From Anaerolineales bacterium (GTDB lineage: Bacteria > Chloroflexota > Anaerolineae > Anaerolineales > DRMV01): 9,829 nucleotides of DNA. The position numbers and the translations under genes were made by a program. A model generated the notes under the pieces. It was not told the DNA's origin. It worked only from the letters and a program-made list of their open reading frames with translations, and made no database searches. Shown here in pieces: positions 1-5,466 of this stretch (the stretch's first letter is position 1; every line of letters starts with the position of its first letter). Where the stretch lies: assembly GCA_026991215.1 (NCBI GenBank), contig JALXBY010000377.1, forward strand, positions 1 to 9,829, written 5' to 3'.

Positions 1-1542
1 GCCCGACGTGCCGTCCAGGGAAAGCCATTCCCCTTCCCGCACCTCGTGACCGTTGGCCCGCATGACCCGGGCCTCCAGGTCCAGGCGGATTTCCGACGCG
101 CCCACCACCGCGGGGATGCCGAACTGGCGGGCCACCACGGCCGCGTGGGAGGTCGCGCCGCCTTCCGTGGTCAGCACCCCCTGGGCCACCAGCATGGCCG
201 GTACGTCCTCGGGTTTGGTGAAGGGCCGCACCAGGATGACCGGCTCGCCCTCCGCGGCCCTGGCCTTGGCGGTTTCGGGGTCGAAGTAGACCTTCCCCAC
301 GGCCGCGCCGGGCGAGGCGTTCACCCCCGTGGCCAGGAGCCGACCCTCGTAGCGGGCCCGGGCCATCTCATGGGGATTGAACTGGGGATGCAAGAGCAGT
401 TCCACATCCTGGGGGGAAACCCGCCGCACGGCCTCCTCTTTGGAAATCAGGCCCTCCTGGTGCATGTCCACGGCCATCTTGACCTTGGCCCGCGGGGTGG
501 CCTTGCCCGCGCGGGTCTGGAGCATCCACACCTTCCCCCGCTCGATGGTGAACTCCACGTCCTGCATGGTGCGGAAGTGGCGCTCCAGGAGTTCGGCCAT
601 GTGCTTGAGTTGTTCGTAGGCCTGGGGCAGGTCTTCCGCAAGTTTCTGAATGGGCGAAGGCGTCCGAATCCCCGCGACCACGTCCTCGCCCTGGGCGTTG
701 AGCAGGTACTCGCCCCAGAGTTGCTTTTCCCCCGTGCTGGGGTTACGGGTGAAGACCACACCTGTGCCCGAATCCATGCCCAGGTTGCCGAAGACCATGG
801 TCACGATGTTCACCGCGGTACCCAGGTCATGGGGGATGCCGGTACGCTCCCGGTAGGCCATGGCCCGGGGACTGTTCCAGGAGCGGAACACGGCTTCGAT
901 GGCCAGACGCAACTGCTCGTAGGGGTCCTGGGGGAAGGCCCTGCCGTGGCGCTGGTACACCGTCTTGAAGCGTTCGACCAGTTCCTGCAGGGATTCGGTG
1001 GGCAGGGAAAGTTCGTCCTGCACCCCGTACGTGCGCACCATCTCCTGGATTTCGCGTTCGAAGTCCTCCTCCGGGAGGCCCAGCACGGTCTTGCCGAACA
1101 TCTGCAGCAGTCGGCGGTAAGCATCCCAGGCAAAGCGGGGGTTCCCGGTCATGCGGATGAGGCCGTGGACGGTTTCATCGTTGAGGCCCACGTTGAGGAT
1201 GGTATCCATCATGCCGGGCATGGAGAACTTCGCGCCGGAGCGCACGGAGACCAAAAGCGGGTTTTCCGGGTCGCCGAAGCGCCGGCCCACTTTGGCCTCC
1301 AGGTACTTCATGCCCTCCAGCACCTGTTCCCACAGGCCTTCAGGCCAGGTCTGGTGTTCCAGGTAATGCAGGCAGGCCCTGGTGGTGATGGTGAAGCCAG
1401 GGGGCACCGGAAGGCCAATGGCGGTCATCTCGCCCAGGCCGGCGCCTTTCCCGCCCAAGAGGGTGCGTAAGGCATCCTCGTCGCCCTGAAGTTCCTCCTT
1501 CAAGGCGGCATAATCCTCGAAGGTGTAAATCCACCTGACCAT
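1..1542 (-). CDS. ppdK: Pyruvate, phosphate dikinase, N-terminal part (cut by window edge)
   Basis: Interconverts pyruvate, ATP and phosphate with PEP, AMP and pyrophosphate in the cytoplasm, linking glycolysis and gluconeogenesis. The frame is open for 514 codons from the ATG at 1540-1542 to the left edge. The N-terminal nucleotide-binding domain shows GGKGAGLGEM (residues 30-39), VPPGFTITT (46-54) and SVRSGAKFSMPGMMDT (99-114), the PPDK form of the ATP-grasp start. The swivelling phosphohistidine domain shows GGATSHAAVVAR with the catalytic His at 466. The C-terminal PEP/pyruvate barrel, about 360 to 390 residues in this family, lies outside the window. The start is supported by AGGAGG at 1549-1554 on the minus strand, 6 nt upstream of the ATG. 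PEP synthase shares the TSHA motif, but the SGAKFSMPGMMDT segment is characteristic of PPDK. The gene is divergent from the ABC ATPase. Confidence 0.96.
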   Translation of the reverse strand, partial: MVRWIYTFEDYAALKEELQGDEDALRTLLGGKGAGLGEMTAIGLPVPPGFTITTRACLHYLEHQTWPEGLWEQVLEGMKYLEAKVGRRFGDPENPLLVSVRSGAKFSMPGMMDTILNVGLNDETVHGLIRMTGNPRFAWDAYRRLLQMFGKTVLGLPEEDFEREIQEMVRTYGVQDELSLPTESLQELVERFKTVYQRHGRAFPQDPYEQLRLAIEAVFRSWNSPRAMAYRERTGIPHDLGTAVNIVTMVFGNLGMDSGTGVVFTRNPSTGEKQLWGEYLLNAQGEDVVAGIRTPSPIQKLAEDLPQAYEQLKHMAELLERHFRTMQDVEFTIERGKVWMLQTRAGKATPRAKVKMAVDMHQEGLISKEEAVRRVSPQDVELLLHPQFNPHEMARARYEGRLLATGVNASPGAAVGKVYFDPETAKARAAEGEPVILVRPFTKPEDVPAMLVAQGVLTTEGGATSHAAVVARQFGIPAVVGASEIRLDLEARVMRANGHEVREGEWLSLDGTSG

Positions 1543-1600
1543 TTGGGACCTCCTCAGGCAGGGGTTTGGGCAGGCATAAACAGTGTACCAAGGGGGAAGG

Positions 1601-1614
1601 ATGCCTTTTGGCAT
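1601..1614. repeat. Small perfect inverted repeat upstream of ppdK
   Basis: ATGCC and GGCAT arms flank TTTT (read on the plus strand as ATGCCTTTTGGCAT). It lies about 60 bp upstream of the ppdK start, a plausible place for a regulator site or a small leader hairpin. A 5-bp dyad can occur by chance, so the assignment is weak. Confidence 0.3.
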
Positions 1615-1770
1615 GGATGCGCCCCGCGTTTTGCACAACCCTTCAGGGGACATTCGCCCCATTGACGATGACAGCGACCTGGGCCGATGGATAAAATTCC
1701 CCCCGATTTGCCCAGGAGCAGGGTCCGCGTGGCAGCAGACAGCCCCCTTCCAGGGCCATGATGCCACCTT

Positions 1771-1799
1771 ATGGGGTATGATGCTTATACCAGCCCCAT
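1771..1799 (+). promoter_or_regulatory. Hairpin and AT-rich box just upstream of the ABC ATPase start
   Basis: ATGGGG (1771-1776) is complementary to CCCCAT (1794-1799). Inside it, GGTAT (1775-1779) is complementary to ATACC (1787-1791), giving two alternative pairings. The AT-rich core TATGATGCTTATAC is the only -10-like sequence near the gene, and TATGAT at 1777-1782 is the best hexamer. No matching -35 is visible. The gene's weak Shine-Dalgarno, GGAG at 1804-1807, follows 7 nt before the ATG. This could be a promoter with a dyad operator, or a leader hairpin. Confidence 0.35.
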
Positions 1800-1814
1800 G
1801 GCCGGAGTCGTCGC

Positions 1815-2534
1815 ATGGAACCCGCCATTCGCGTTCGCCGCCTGCACAAACGCTATGGGTACCGCTGGGTGCTGCGGAACCTGGACTGGGACGTGCCCCA
1901 GGGGAGCATCGTGGTGCTGGTCGGACCCAACGGCGCGGGCAAGACGACCCTGCTTCGCCTCCTGGCGGGTCTGACCCGTTTTCAGCACGGCAGCATCACG
2001 GTCCTGGGCGCCCGGCTGCCCCAGGAAGCCACCCAGGTCCGGGCGCGGTTGGGGTACCTGGGCCACGCCACCGCGCTCTACCCCGACCTGACCGCGCTGC
2101 AAAACCTCCACTTCTACGCCCGACTGTACGGCATCCCCCAGCCCGAAACCCGCATTCGCGACCTGCTGGAACAGGTGGGCCTCTGGACCCGACGCAACGA
2201 CCCGGTCCGCACCTTTTCCCGGGGCATGCAGCAACGCCTGGCCCTGGCCCGGGTGCTCCTGCCTCAGCCCCACGTCCTGCTCCTCGATGAACCCTTTACC
2301 GGCCTGGACCAGCAGGCCGCGGACATCCTCCTGCAGGCCATCCAGGACCTGGTCCAGCAGGGCCGCACCCTGGTCCTGACCTCCCACGATTTCGAGCGGG
2401 TGCTGCCCCTGGCCCATCGCTTTGACCTGCTCCATCGGGGCCGCATTCAGGCATCCCTGCCGGGAGAGGGCCTTACGGTCGATGCGTTGCGCCGCTGGTA
2501 TCACGACGTGCTGCAATCCGCCCAACCCCGGTGA
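1815..2534 (+). CDS. ABC transporter ATP-binding protein, CcmA-like
   Basis: A 239-residue cytoplasmic ABC ATPase that would power a membrane permease. Walker A is GPNGAGKT (37-44), the signature is FSRGMQQR (134-141), Walker B with the catalytic Glu is VLLLDEP (154-160), the D-loop is GLD (163-165) and the switch His is H191. The GHATALYPDLTALQNLHFYARLYG stretch (from residue 83) resembles CcmA, the heme-exporter ATPase of cytochrome c maturation (E. coli has GHQPGIKTRLTALENLHFY). The Q-loop Gln is replaced by Ala85. No CcmB or CcmC permease follows, and the next genes are panB and panE. CcmA-like sequences also occur in other ABC-2 type exporters, so the substrate is uncertain. The start follows GGAG at 1804-1807 with a 7-nt spacer. 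Confidence 0.9.
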   Translation: MEPAIRVRRLHKRYGYRWVLRNLDWDVPQGSIVVLVGPNGAGKTTLLRLLAGLTRFQHGSITVLGARLPQEATQVRARLGYLGHATALYPDLTALQNLHFYARLYGIPQPETRIRDLLEQVGLWTRRNDPVRTFSRGMQQRLALARVLLPQPHVLLLDEPFTGLDQQAADILLQAIQDLVQQGRTLVLTSHDFERVLPLAHRFDLLHRGRIQASLPGEGLTVDALRRWYHDVLQSAQPR

Positions 2535-2552
2535 AGGCGGCTTATCTGGGGA

Positions 2553-2567
2553 GAGGGCAATGCCCTC
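2553..2567. repeat. Perfect 7-bp inverted repeat after the ABC ATPase gene
   Basis: GAGGGCA and TGCCCTC arms flank a single A, with outer TGGG (2547-2550) and CCCA that could extend the pairing loosely. It lies 18 nt after the ATPase stop and about 100 nt before panB. There is no T-tract, so it is not a typical intrinsic terminator. It may be a processing hairpin or an operator for panB. No clear panB promoter was found between 2535 and 2668. Confidence 0.3.
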
Positions 2568-2668
2568 CTCTACCCAAGAATGATGGGCGTTCGTCCGCCG
2601 GAAAAAGCCAAAGTTCAGGTGAGAAAATGCCTCGCACCCTGGCAAAACACCCAAAAAGGAGGGGTTCG

Positions 2669-3523
2669 ATGAGCAGCAGGAAGGTCACGGTCCGTACCCT
2701 TCGCCAGAAGAAACGCCGCGGGGAACCCATCACCATGATGACCGCGTACGATTACCCAACGGCCCGCTGGGTCGATGAGGCGGGCATCGACGTCATCTTA
2801 GTGGGGGATTCCCTGGGCATGGTGGTCCTTGGGTACCCCAACACCCTGCCGGTCACCATGGAAGCCATGCTGCACCACGCCAAAGCCGTGGCGCGGGGGG
2901 CAAAACGGGCGCTCCTTGTGGGCGATATGCCCTTCATGTCCTATCAGGTCTCCATCGAAACGGCCCTGCGCAATGCGGGCCGCTTCCTGCAAGAGGCCGG
3001 CATGGACGCGGTCAAAATCGAAGGGGGCCGGGAACAGGTGGATACGGTCCGCGCCCTGGTCGAAGCCGGCATTCCGGTCATGGGGCACATCGGCCTGACC
3101 CCCCAGAAGGTCATGCAGTTCGGGGGTTTTCGCCTGCAGGGGCGCACCGCGGAAGCCGCCAAACGGCTGGTGGAAGACGCCCTGGCCCTGCAAGAGGCCG
3201 GTTGTTTCGCCCTGGTCCTGGAGATGGTCCCGGCCCAAATCGCGGGGTACATCACCCAACGCCTGGACATCCCCACCATCGGCATCGGTGCGGGGCCGGA
3301 CTGCGACGGCCAGGTCCTGGTCTTCCACGACCTGGTGGGCATGTTCGAGGAGTTCACCCCCAAGTTCGTCAGGCGGTATGCCAACATCGGGGCCGAGATC
3401 CGCAAGGCGTTGCAGGCTTATAAGGAAGACGTGGAAGCCCGCCGCTTCCCCGCGTCCGAGCACAGCACCTATATGGAGGAAGAGGAATGGCAGACCTTCC
3501 TGCGCCTCATGCAGGAGACGTGA
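2669..3523 (+). CDS. panB: 3-methyl-2-oxobutanoate hydroxymethyltransferase
   Basis: Transfers a hydroxymethyl group from methylenetetrahydrofolate to 2-oxoisovalerate, making ketopantoate, the first committed step to pantothenate and coenzyme A. The 284-residue (beta/alpha)8 enzyme shows MMTAYDYPTA (23-32), the Mg-binding Asp47 (VGDSLG) and Asp86 (VGDMPF), Lys116 and Glu118 in VKIEGG, GHIGLTPQ (139-146) and the general base Glu185 in LVLEMVP. These line up with E. coli D45, D84, E114 and E181. The ATG at 2669 follows AGGAGG (2657-2662) with a 6-nt spacer and gives the usual length. The frame stays open upstream to 2531, but those 46 residues resemble no PanB. The C-terminus overlaps panE by 37 nt. 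Confidence 0.97.
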   Translation: MSSRKVTVRTLRQKKRRGEPITMMTAYDYPTARWVDEAGIDVILVGDSLGMVVLGYPNTLPVTMEAMLHHAKAVARGAKRALLVGDMPFMSYQVSIETALRNAGRFLQEAGMDAVKIEGGREQVDTVRALVEAGIPVMGHIGLTPQKVMQFGGFRLQGRTAEAAKRLVEDALALQEAGCFALVLEMVPAQIAGYITQRLDIPTIGIGAGPDCDGQVLVFHDLVGMFEEFTPKFVRRYANIGAEIRKALQAYKEDVEARRFPASEHSTYMEEEEWQTFLRLMQET

Positions 3524-4455
3524 CCCCCTTCCCGGTGCTCATCGTCGGCACGGGCGCGCTGGCGACCCTGTTCGCGGCCCGGCTGGCCCAACAGGGGCAT
3601 CCGGTCACCCTCCTGGGTTCCTGGCGGGAAGGCATTGCGGCGTTGCAGGCCCATGGCGCGCGGGTGCTCGAACCCGATGGGCGGGAAATCCAGGTACCGG
3701 TCCGGGCCACGGACCGGCCGGAGCAGGTCCCCCGGCACCGGTACGCGCTGATTTTGGTGAAAGCCTGGCAGACCGAGGCCGCGATTGCCCGGCTCCAGCC
3801 CACCCTGGCCGAAGACGGCCTGGCCCTGACCTTGCAGAACGGGCTGGGCCACCAGGAACGGCTGCGGGAGGCCCTGGGTGCGGACCGGGTCGCGGTTGGC
3901 GTCACCATGGCCGGGGCCACGCTGCTCGCGCCCGGCCGGGTGCGCGCGGCGGGTGGCGAAGAAATCGTGGTGGAACGGCACCCCAGGTTGCCCTCCCTGG
4001 TCCAGGCGCTGCAGCGGGCGGGGTTCCGGGTCCGGGTCGTGGACGATGCCCGCTCGGCCCTATGGGGGAAGTTGCTCATCAACGTGGCGGTCAACCCCTT
4101 TGGGGCCTTGCTGGGCAAGACCAACGGCGAGTTGCTCCAGGATGCCACGGCCCTTTGCTTCATGGAAAAGGCGGTGCAGGAGGTGATGCAGGTGGTAAAC
4201 GCCCTGGGTGTGCCGCTGCCGTATGACGACCCCATGGCAGAAGTGCGGCGAGTGCTGGCCGCGACCGCGGCCAACCGCAACTCCATGCTGCAGGACCTGA
4301 GCCAGGGTCGGCCCACGGAAATCGATGCGTTGTGCGGGGCCGTGGTACGGGAAGCCCAACGCCTGGGCCTGACCGCGCCCATGAACCAGGCGTTGTGGGA
4401 AATGGTCCGGTCCCGAGAACGAGGTCAGAATTCTCACGAAACTCTTATACCGTAG
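3487..4455 (+). CDS. panE: 2-dehydropantoate 2-reductase (ketopantoate reductase)
   Basis: Reduces ketopantoate to pantoate with NADPH, the step after PanB. The 322-residue protein has an N-terminal Rossmann motif GTGALA (21-26), QNG (117-119), catalytic Lys195 in ALWGKLLINVAVNPFGAL, NGEL (213-216), Ser266 and catalytic Glu278 in GRPTEIDALCGAV, matching the E. coli Lys and Glu pair (K176, E256). The last glycine of GxGxxG is Ala here. The ATG at 3487 follows GGAGGA (3475-3480) with a 6-nt spacer and lies inside panB, which implies one mRNA and coupled translation. A GTG at 3520, which would overlap the panB stop as GTGA, is an alternative, but its AGGAG is only 2 nt away. No panC or panD is seen nearby. 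Confidence 0.94.
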   Translation: MADLPAPHAGDVTPFPVLIVGTGALATLFAARLAQQGHPVTLLGSWREGIAALQAHGARVLEPDGREIQVPVRATDRPEQVPRHRYALILVKAWQTEAAIARLQPTLAEDGLALTLQNGLGHQERLREALGADRVAVGVTMAGATLLAPGRVRAAGGEEIVVERHPRLPSLVQALQRAGFRVRVVDDARSALWGKLLINVAVNPFGALLGKTNGELLQDATALCFMEKAVQEVMQVVNALGVPLPYDDPMAEVRRVLAATAANRNSMLQDLSQGRPTEIDALCGAVVREAQRLGLTAPMNQALWEMVRSRERGQNSHETLIP

Positions 4456-4458
4456 GGG

Positions 4459-4487
4459 TTGACGCGGTGCCGGGCCGCAGGCACAAT
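4459..4487 (+). promoter_or_regulatory. Sigma70-type promoter of the pilin gene
   Basis: TTGACG (4459-4464) and CACAAT (4482-4487) are separated by exactly 17 bp. The -35 matches 5 of 6 consensus bases and the -10 matches 4 of 6. It begins 4 nt after the panE stop and would start transcription near 4494, giving a leader of about 25 nt. This is the best-formed promoter in the window. Confidence 0.75.
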
Positions 4488-4505
4488 AGGGGTGCAATTT
4501 TATTG

Positions 4506-4515
4506 AGGAGGTGAT
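4506..4515 (+). promoter_or_regulatory. Perfect extended Shine-Dalgarno of the pilin gene
   Basis: AGGAGGTGAT is complementary over 10 nt to the conserved 3' end of bacterial 16S rRNA and lies 3 nt before the ATG. The core AGGAGG has an optimal 7-nt spacing. It predicts strong translation, fitting an abundant structural protein. Confidence 0.85.
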
Positions 4516-4518
4516 GCC

Positions 4519-4662
4519 ATGTTGTTCGCTCCGCGCAAGGCTCAGGGTCTCGTGGAATACGCGCTGATCCTTGCTCTGGTCGCCATCGTGGTCATCGTGA
4601 TTCTGGTCGTGCTTGGTCAGGGTGTGGGCAACATCTTCAGCAACATCGTAGCCAACATCTAA
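4519..4662 (+). CDS. Flp-family type IVb pilin (short)
   Basis: A 47-residue protein: a short basic leader MLFAPRKA, then AQGLVEYALILALVAIVVIV, a long hydrophobic helix (about 14-32), and a short polar tail ending in GNIFSNIVANI. The Glu13-Tyr14 pair followed by a hydrophobic helix is the hallmark of Flp/Fap pilins of Tad-type systems, which are cut by a prepilin peptidase five residues before the Glu. This predicts cleavage after Ala8 and a 39-residue mature pilin, where most Flp leaders have Gly. The protein would be membrane-held, then assembled into pili. It has its own promoter, Shine-Dalgarno and terminator, with no tad genes nearby, so the assembly machinery must be elsewhere. A small membrane peptide is the alternative. 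Confidence 0.88.
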   Translation: MLFAPRKAQGLVEYALILALVAIVVIVILVVLGQGVGNIFSNIVANI

Positions 4663-4678
4663 CCCAGGCAACGACCTC

Positions 4679-4710
4679 AAAAAACCCCGGCCGGTTGGCC
4701 GGGGTTTTTT
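4679..4710 (+). terminator. Strong intrinsic terminator after the pilin gene
   Basis: Arms AAAAAACCCCGGCC (4679-4692) and GGCCGGGGTTTTTT (4697-4710) pair over 14 bp around a GGTT loop. The GC-rich stem followed by six T is a textbook rho-independent terminator, 16 nt after the stop codon. With six A on the left side it could also work on the opposite strand. It separates the pilin unit from rsmD. Confidence 0.93.
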
Positions 4711-4713
4711 GTT

Positions 4714-4719
4714 TATACT
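4714..4719 (+). promoter_or_regulatory. Possible -10 box for rsmD
   Basis: TATACT lies 3 nt after the pilin terminator and 65 nt before the rsmD ATG. A -35 would fall inside the terminator stem, where no good match is seen. Because the terminator should stop read-through, rsmD needs its own promoter about here. The placement is weak. Confidence 0.3.
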
Positions 4720-4729
4720 CGAAGGGTAG

Positions 4730-4754
4730 TGAGAAGGTGATTCACACCTTCTCA
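4730..4754 (+). repeat. Perfect 10-bp hairpin in the rsmD leader
   Basis: TGAGAAGGTG (4730-4739) and CACCTTCTCA (4745-4754) pair without mismatch around an ATTCA loop. If transcription starts from the TATACT at 4714, the hairpin forms within the first 30 nt of the mRNA, about 18 nt before the rsmD Shine-Dalgarno. It has no T-tract, so it is more likely an mRNA-stabilising or regulatory hairpin, or a DNA operator, than a terminator. Confidence 0.6.
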
Positions 4755-4784
4755 AATCCGCTCATCCCCTTTGGGAGGCGGTCC

Positions 4785-5354
4785 ATGCCGCGCATCATCG
4801 CCGGACGGGCTAAGGGTATGCGCCTGCTCTCCCTGCCCGGCAACGAAATCCGGCCCATCACCGACAAGGCCAAAATGGCCCTCTTCAACATCATCGGCCC
4901 TGACGTGTTGGGGTCCACCTGGATGGACCTGTTCGCGGGCATCGGCAGCGTGGGTCTGGAGGCCCTGAGCCGCGGGGCCGCGTTCGTGCGCTTCGTGGAA
5001 TGGAACCCCAAGGCCATCCGGCTCATCGAGCAAAACCTGGCCCGCACCCGGTTGGGCACCCCCGAAAACGCGGAAATCCTCCAGGTGGACGTGTTCGCCC
5101 TGCTGGAACGACCGGACCGGGCCTTCGACTACATCTTCATCGCGCCACCGCAATACCACGGCCTGTGGAGCCGGGCTCTGCACAAACTCGACGAACATCC
5201 AGAATGGCTGGCCGAAGACGGCTGGGCCATTGCCCAAATCCACCCCAGGGAATATGAAGACCTGCCCCTGCGCCACCTGGAGGAATTCGACCAGCGTCGC
5301 TACGGCAGCGTGCTCCTGGTCTTCTACCGCAAGCGAGAAGCCCCGGAGGGGTAA
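4785..5354 (+). CDS. rsmD: RsmD-family 16S rRNA (guanine-N2) methyltransferase
   Basis: A 189-residue SAM-dependent methyltransferase. RsmD methylates N2 of G966 in 16S rRNA during 30S assembly; E. coli RsmD has 198 residues. The N-terminus MPRIIAGRAKGMRL and the RPITDKAKMALFNII segment (23-37) are typical of the family. SAM-binding motif I is MDLFAGIGSVGLEALSRGA (47-65), followed by VEWNP (71-75) and a VDVF acidic loop (101-104). Motif IV, normally DPPY or DPPF, reads APPQY (120-124): the Asp is Ala and a Gln sits before the Tyr. Catalysis or specificity may therefore differ from E. coli. The ATG at 4785 follows GGGAGG (4773-4778) with a 6-nt spacer. An upstream ATG at 4695 lies within the terminator and is not credible. 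Confidence 0.85.
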   Translation: MPRIIAGRAKGMRLLSLPGNEIRPITDKAKMALFNIIGPDVLGSTWMDLFAGIGSVGLEALSRGAAFVRFVEWNPKAIRLIEQNLARTRLGTPENAEILQVDVFALLERPDRAFDYIFIAPPQYHGLWSRALHKLDEHPEWLAEDGWAIAQIHPREYEDLPLRHLEEFDQRRYGSVLLVFYRKREAPEG

Positions 5355-5356
5355 GT

Positions 5357-5465
5357 GCTGTCGGCAGTGCGCAGTGCGCGGTCCGCAGTGCGCGGTCCGC
5401 TGACGCGGTCAGCCGACTGCCGACTGCCAACTGCTGACTGCCGACTGCCGACCACTGTCCACAGG
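5357..5465. repeat. Heptad repeat array with internal inversion (array A)
   Basis: From 5362 to 5465 the sequence runs in 7-nt steps. The left half is units like CGGCAGT, GCGCAGT, GCGCGGT and CCGCAGT. After a small TGAC-GCG-GTCA hinge (5401-5411) the right half is CTGCCGA, CTGCCAA and CTGCTGA units. CTGCCGA is, up to rotation, the reverse complement of CGGCAGT, so the halves can fold on each other with mismatches. One step near the hinge has 6 nt. The array fills the whole gap between the rsmD stop and the next start codon. It is not a CRISPR: there are no unique spacers, and the unit is 7 nt. Confidence 0.85.
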
Positions 5466-5466
5466 C

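Larger units (their letters stand above)
1543..1814. other. Divergent intergenic region between ppdK and ABC ATPase
   Basis: This 272-bp region has no credible gene. It holds the ppdK Shine-Dalgarno and two inverted repeats, listed separately. On the minus strand TACACT (revcomp of 1583-1588) could be a -10 for ppdK, but no good -35 is seen at 16 to 18 bp. On the plus strand TTGACG (1662-1667) and TAAAAT (1692-1697) look like promoter boxes, but they stand 24 bp apart. The region must carry promoters for both genes, but I cannot place them with confidence. Confidence 0.6.

Noticed and set aside
46..1470. Long plus-strand open frame (474 codons) opposite ppdK
   Set aside because: It is the exact antisense of a clear PPDK. 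High GC with third-position bias keeps the opposite frame open, and the His/Gly/Ala-rich product has no domain.
1662..1697. TTGACG and TAAAAT as a promoter for the ABC ATPase
   Set aside because: The spacer is 24 bp, too long for a sigma70 promoter.
2531..2668. N-terminal extension of panB by 46 residues
   Set aside because: The extra residues resemble no PanB N-terminus, there is no ribosome site at 2531, and ATG 2669 has AGGAGG at ideal spacing and gives family length.
3520..3522. GTG start for panE giving a 4-nt GTGA overlap
   Set aside because: The AGGAG upstream is only 2 nt away, while ATG 3487 has GGAGGA at 6 nt. Kept as an alternative only.
3288..4226. Plus-strand frame (312 codons) across panB and panE
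   Set aside because: It is out of frame with two well-recognised enzymes and has a Gly/Ala/Arg-rich product.
5362..5465. CRISPR array or leader
   Set aside because: The unit is 7 nt, without spacers, and flips orientation in the middle. It does not fit CRISPR repeats of about 24 to 37 nt.
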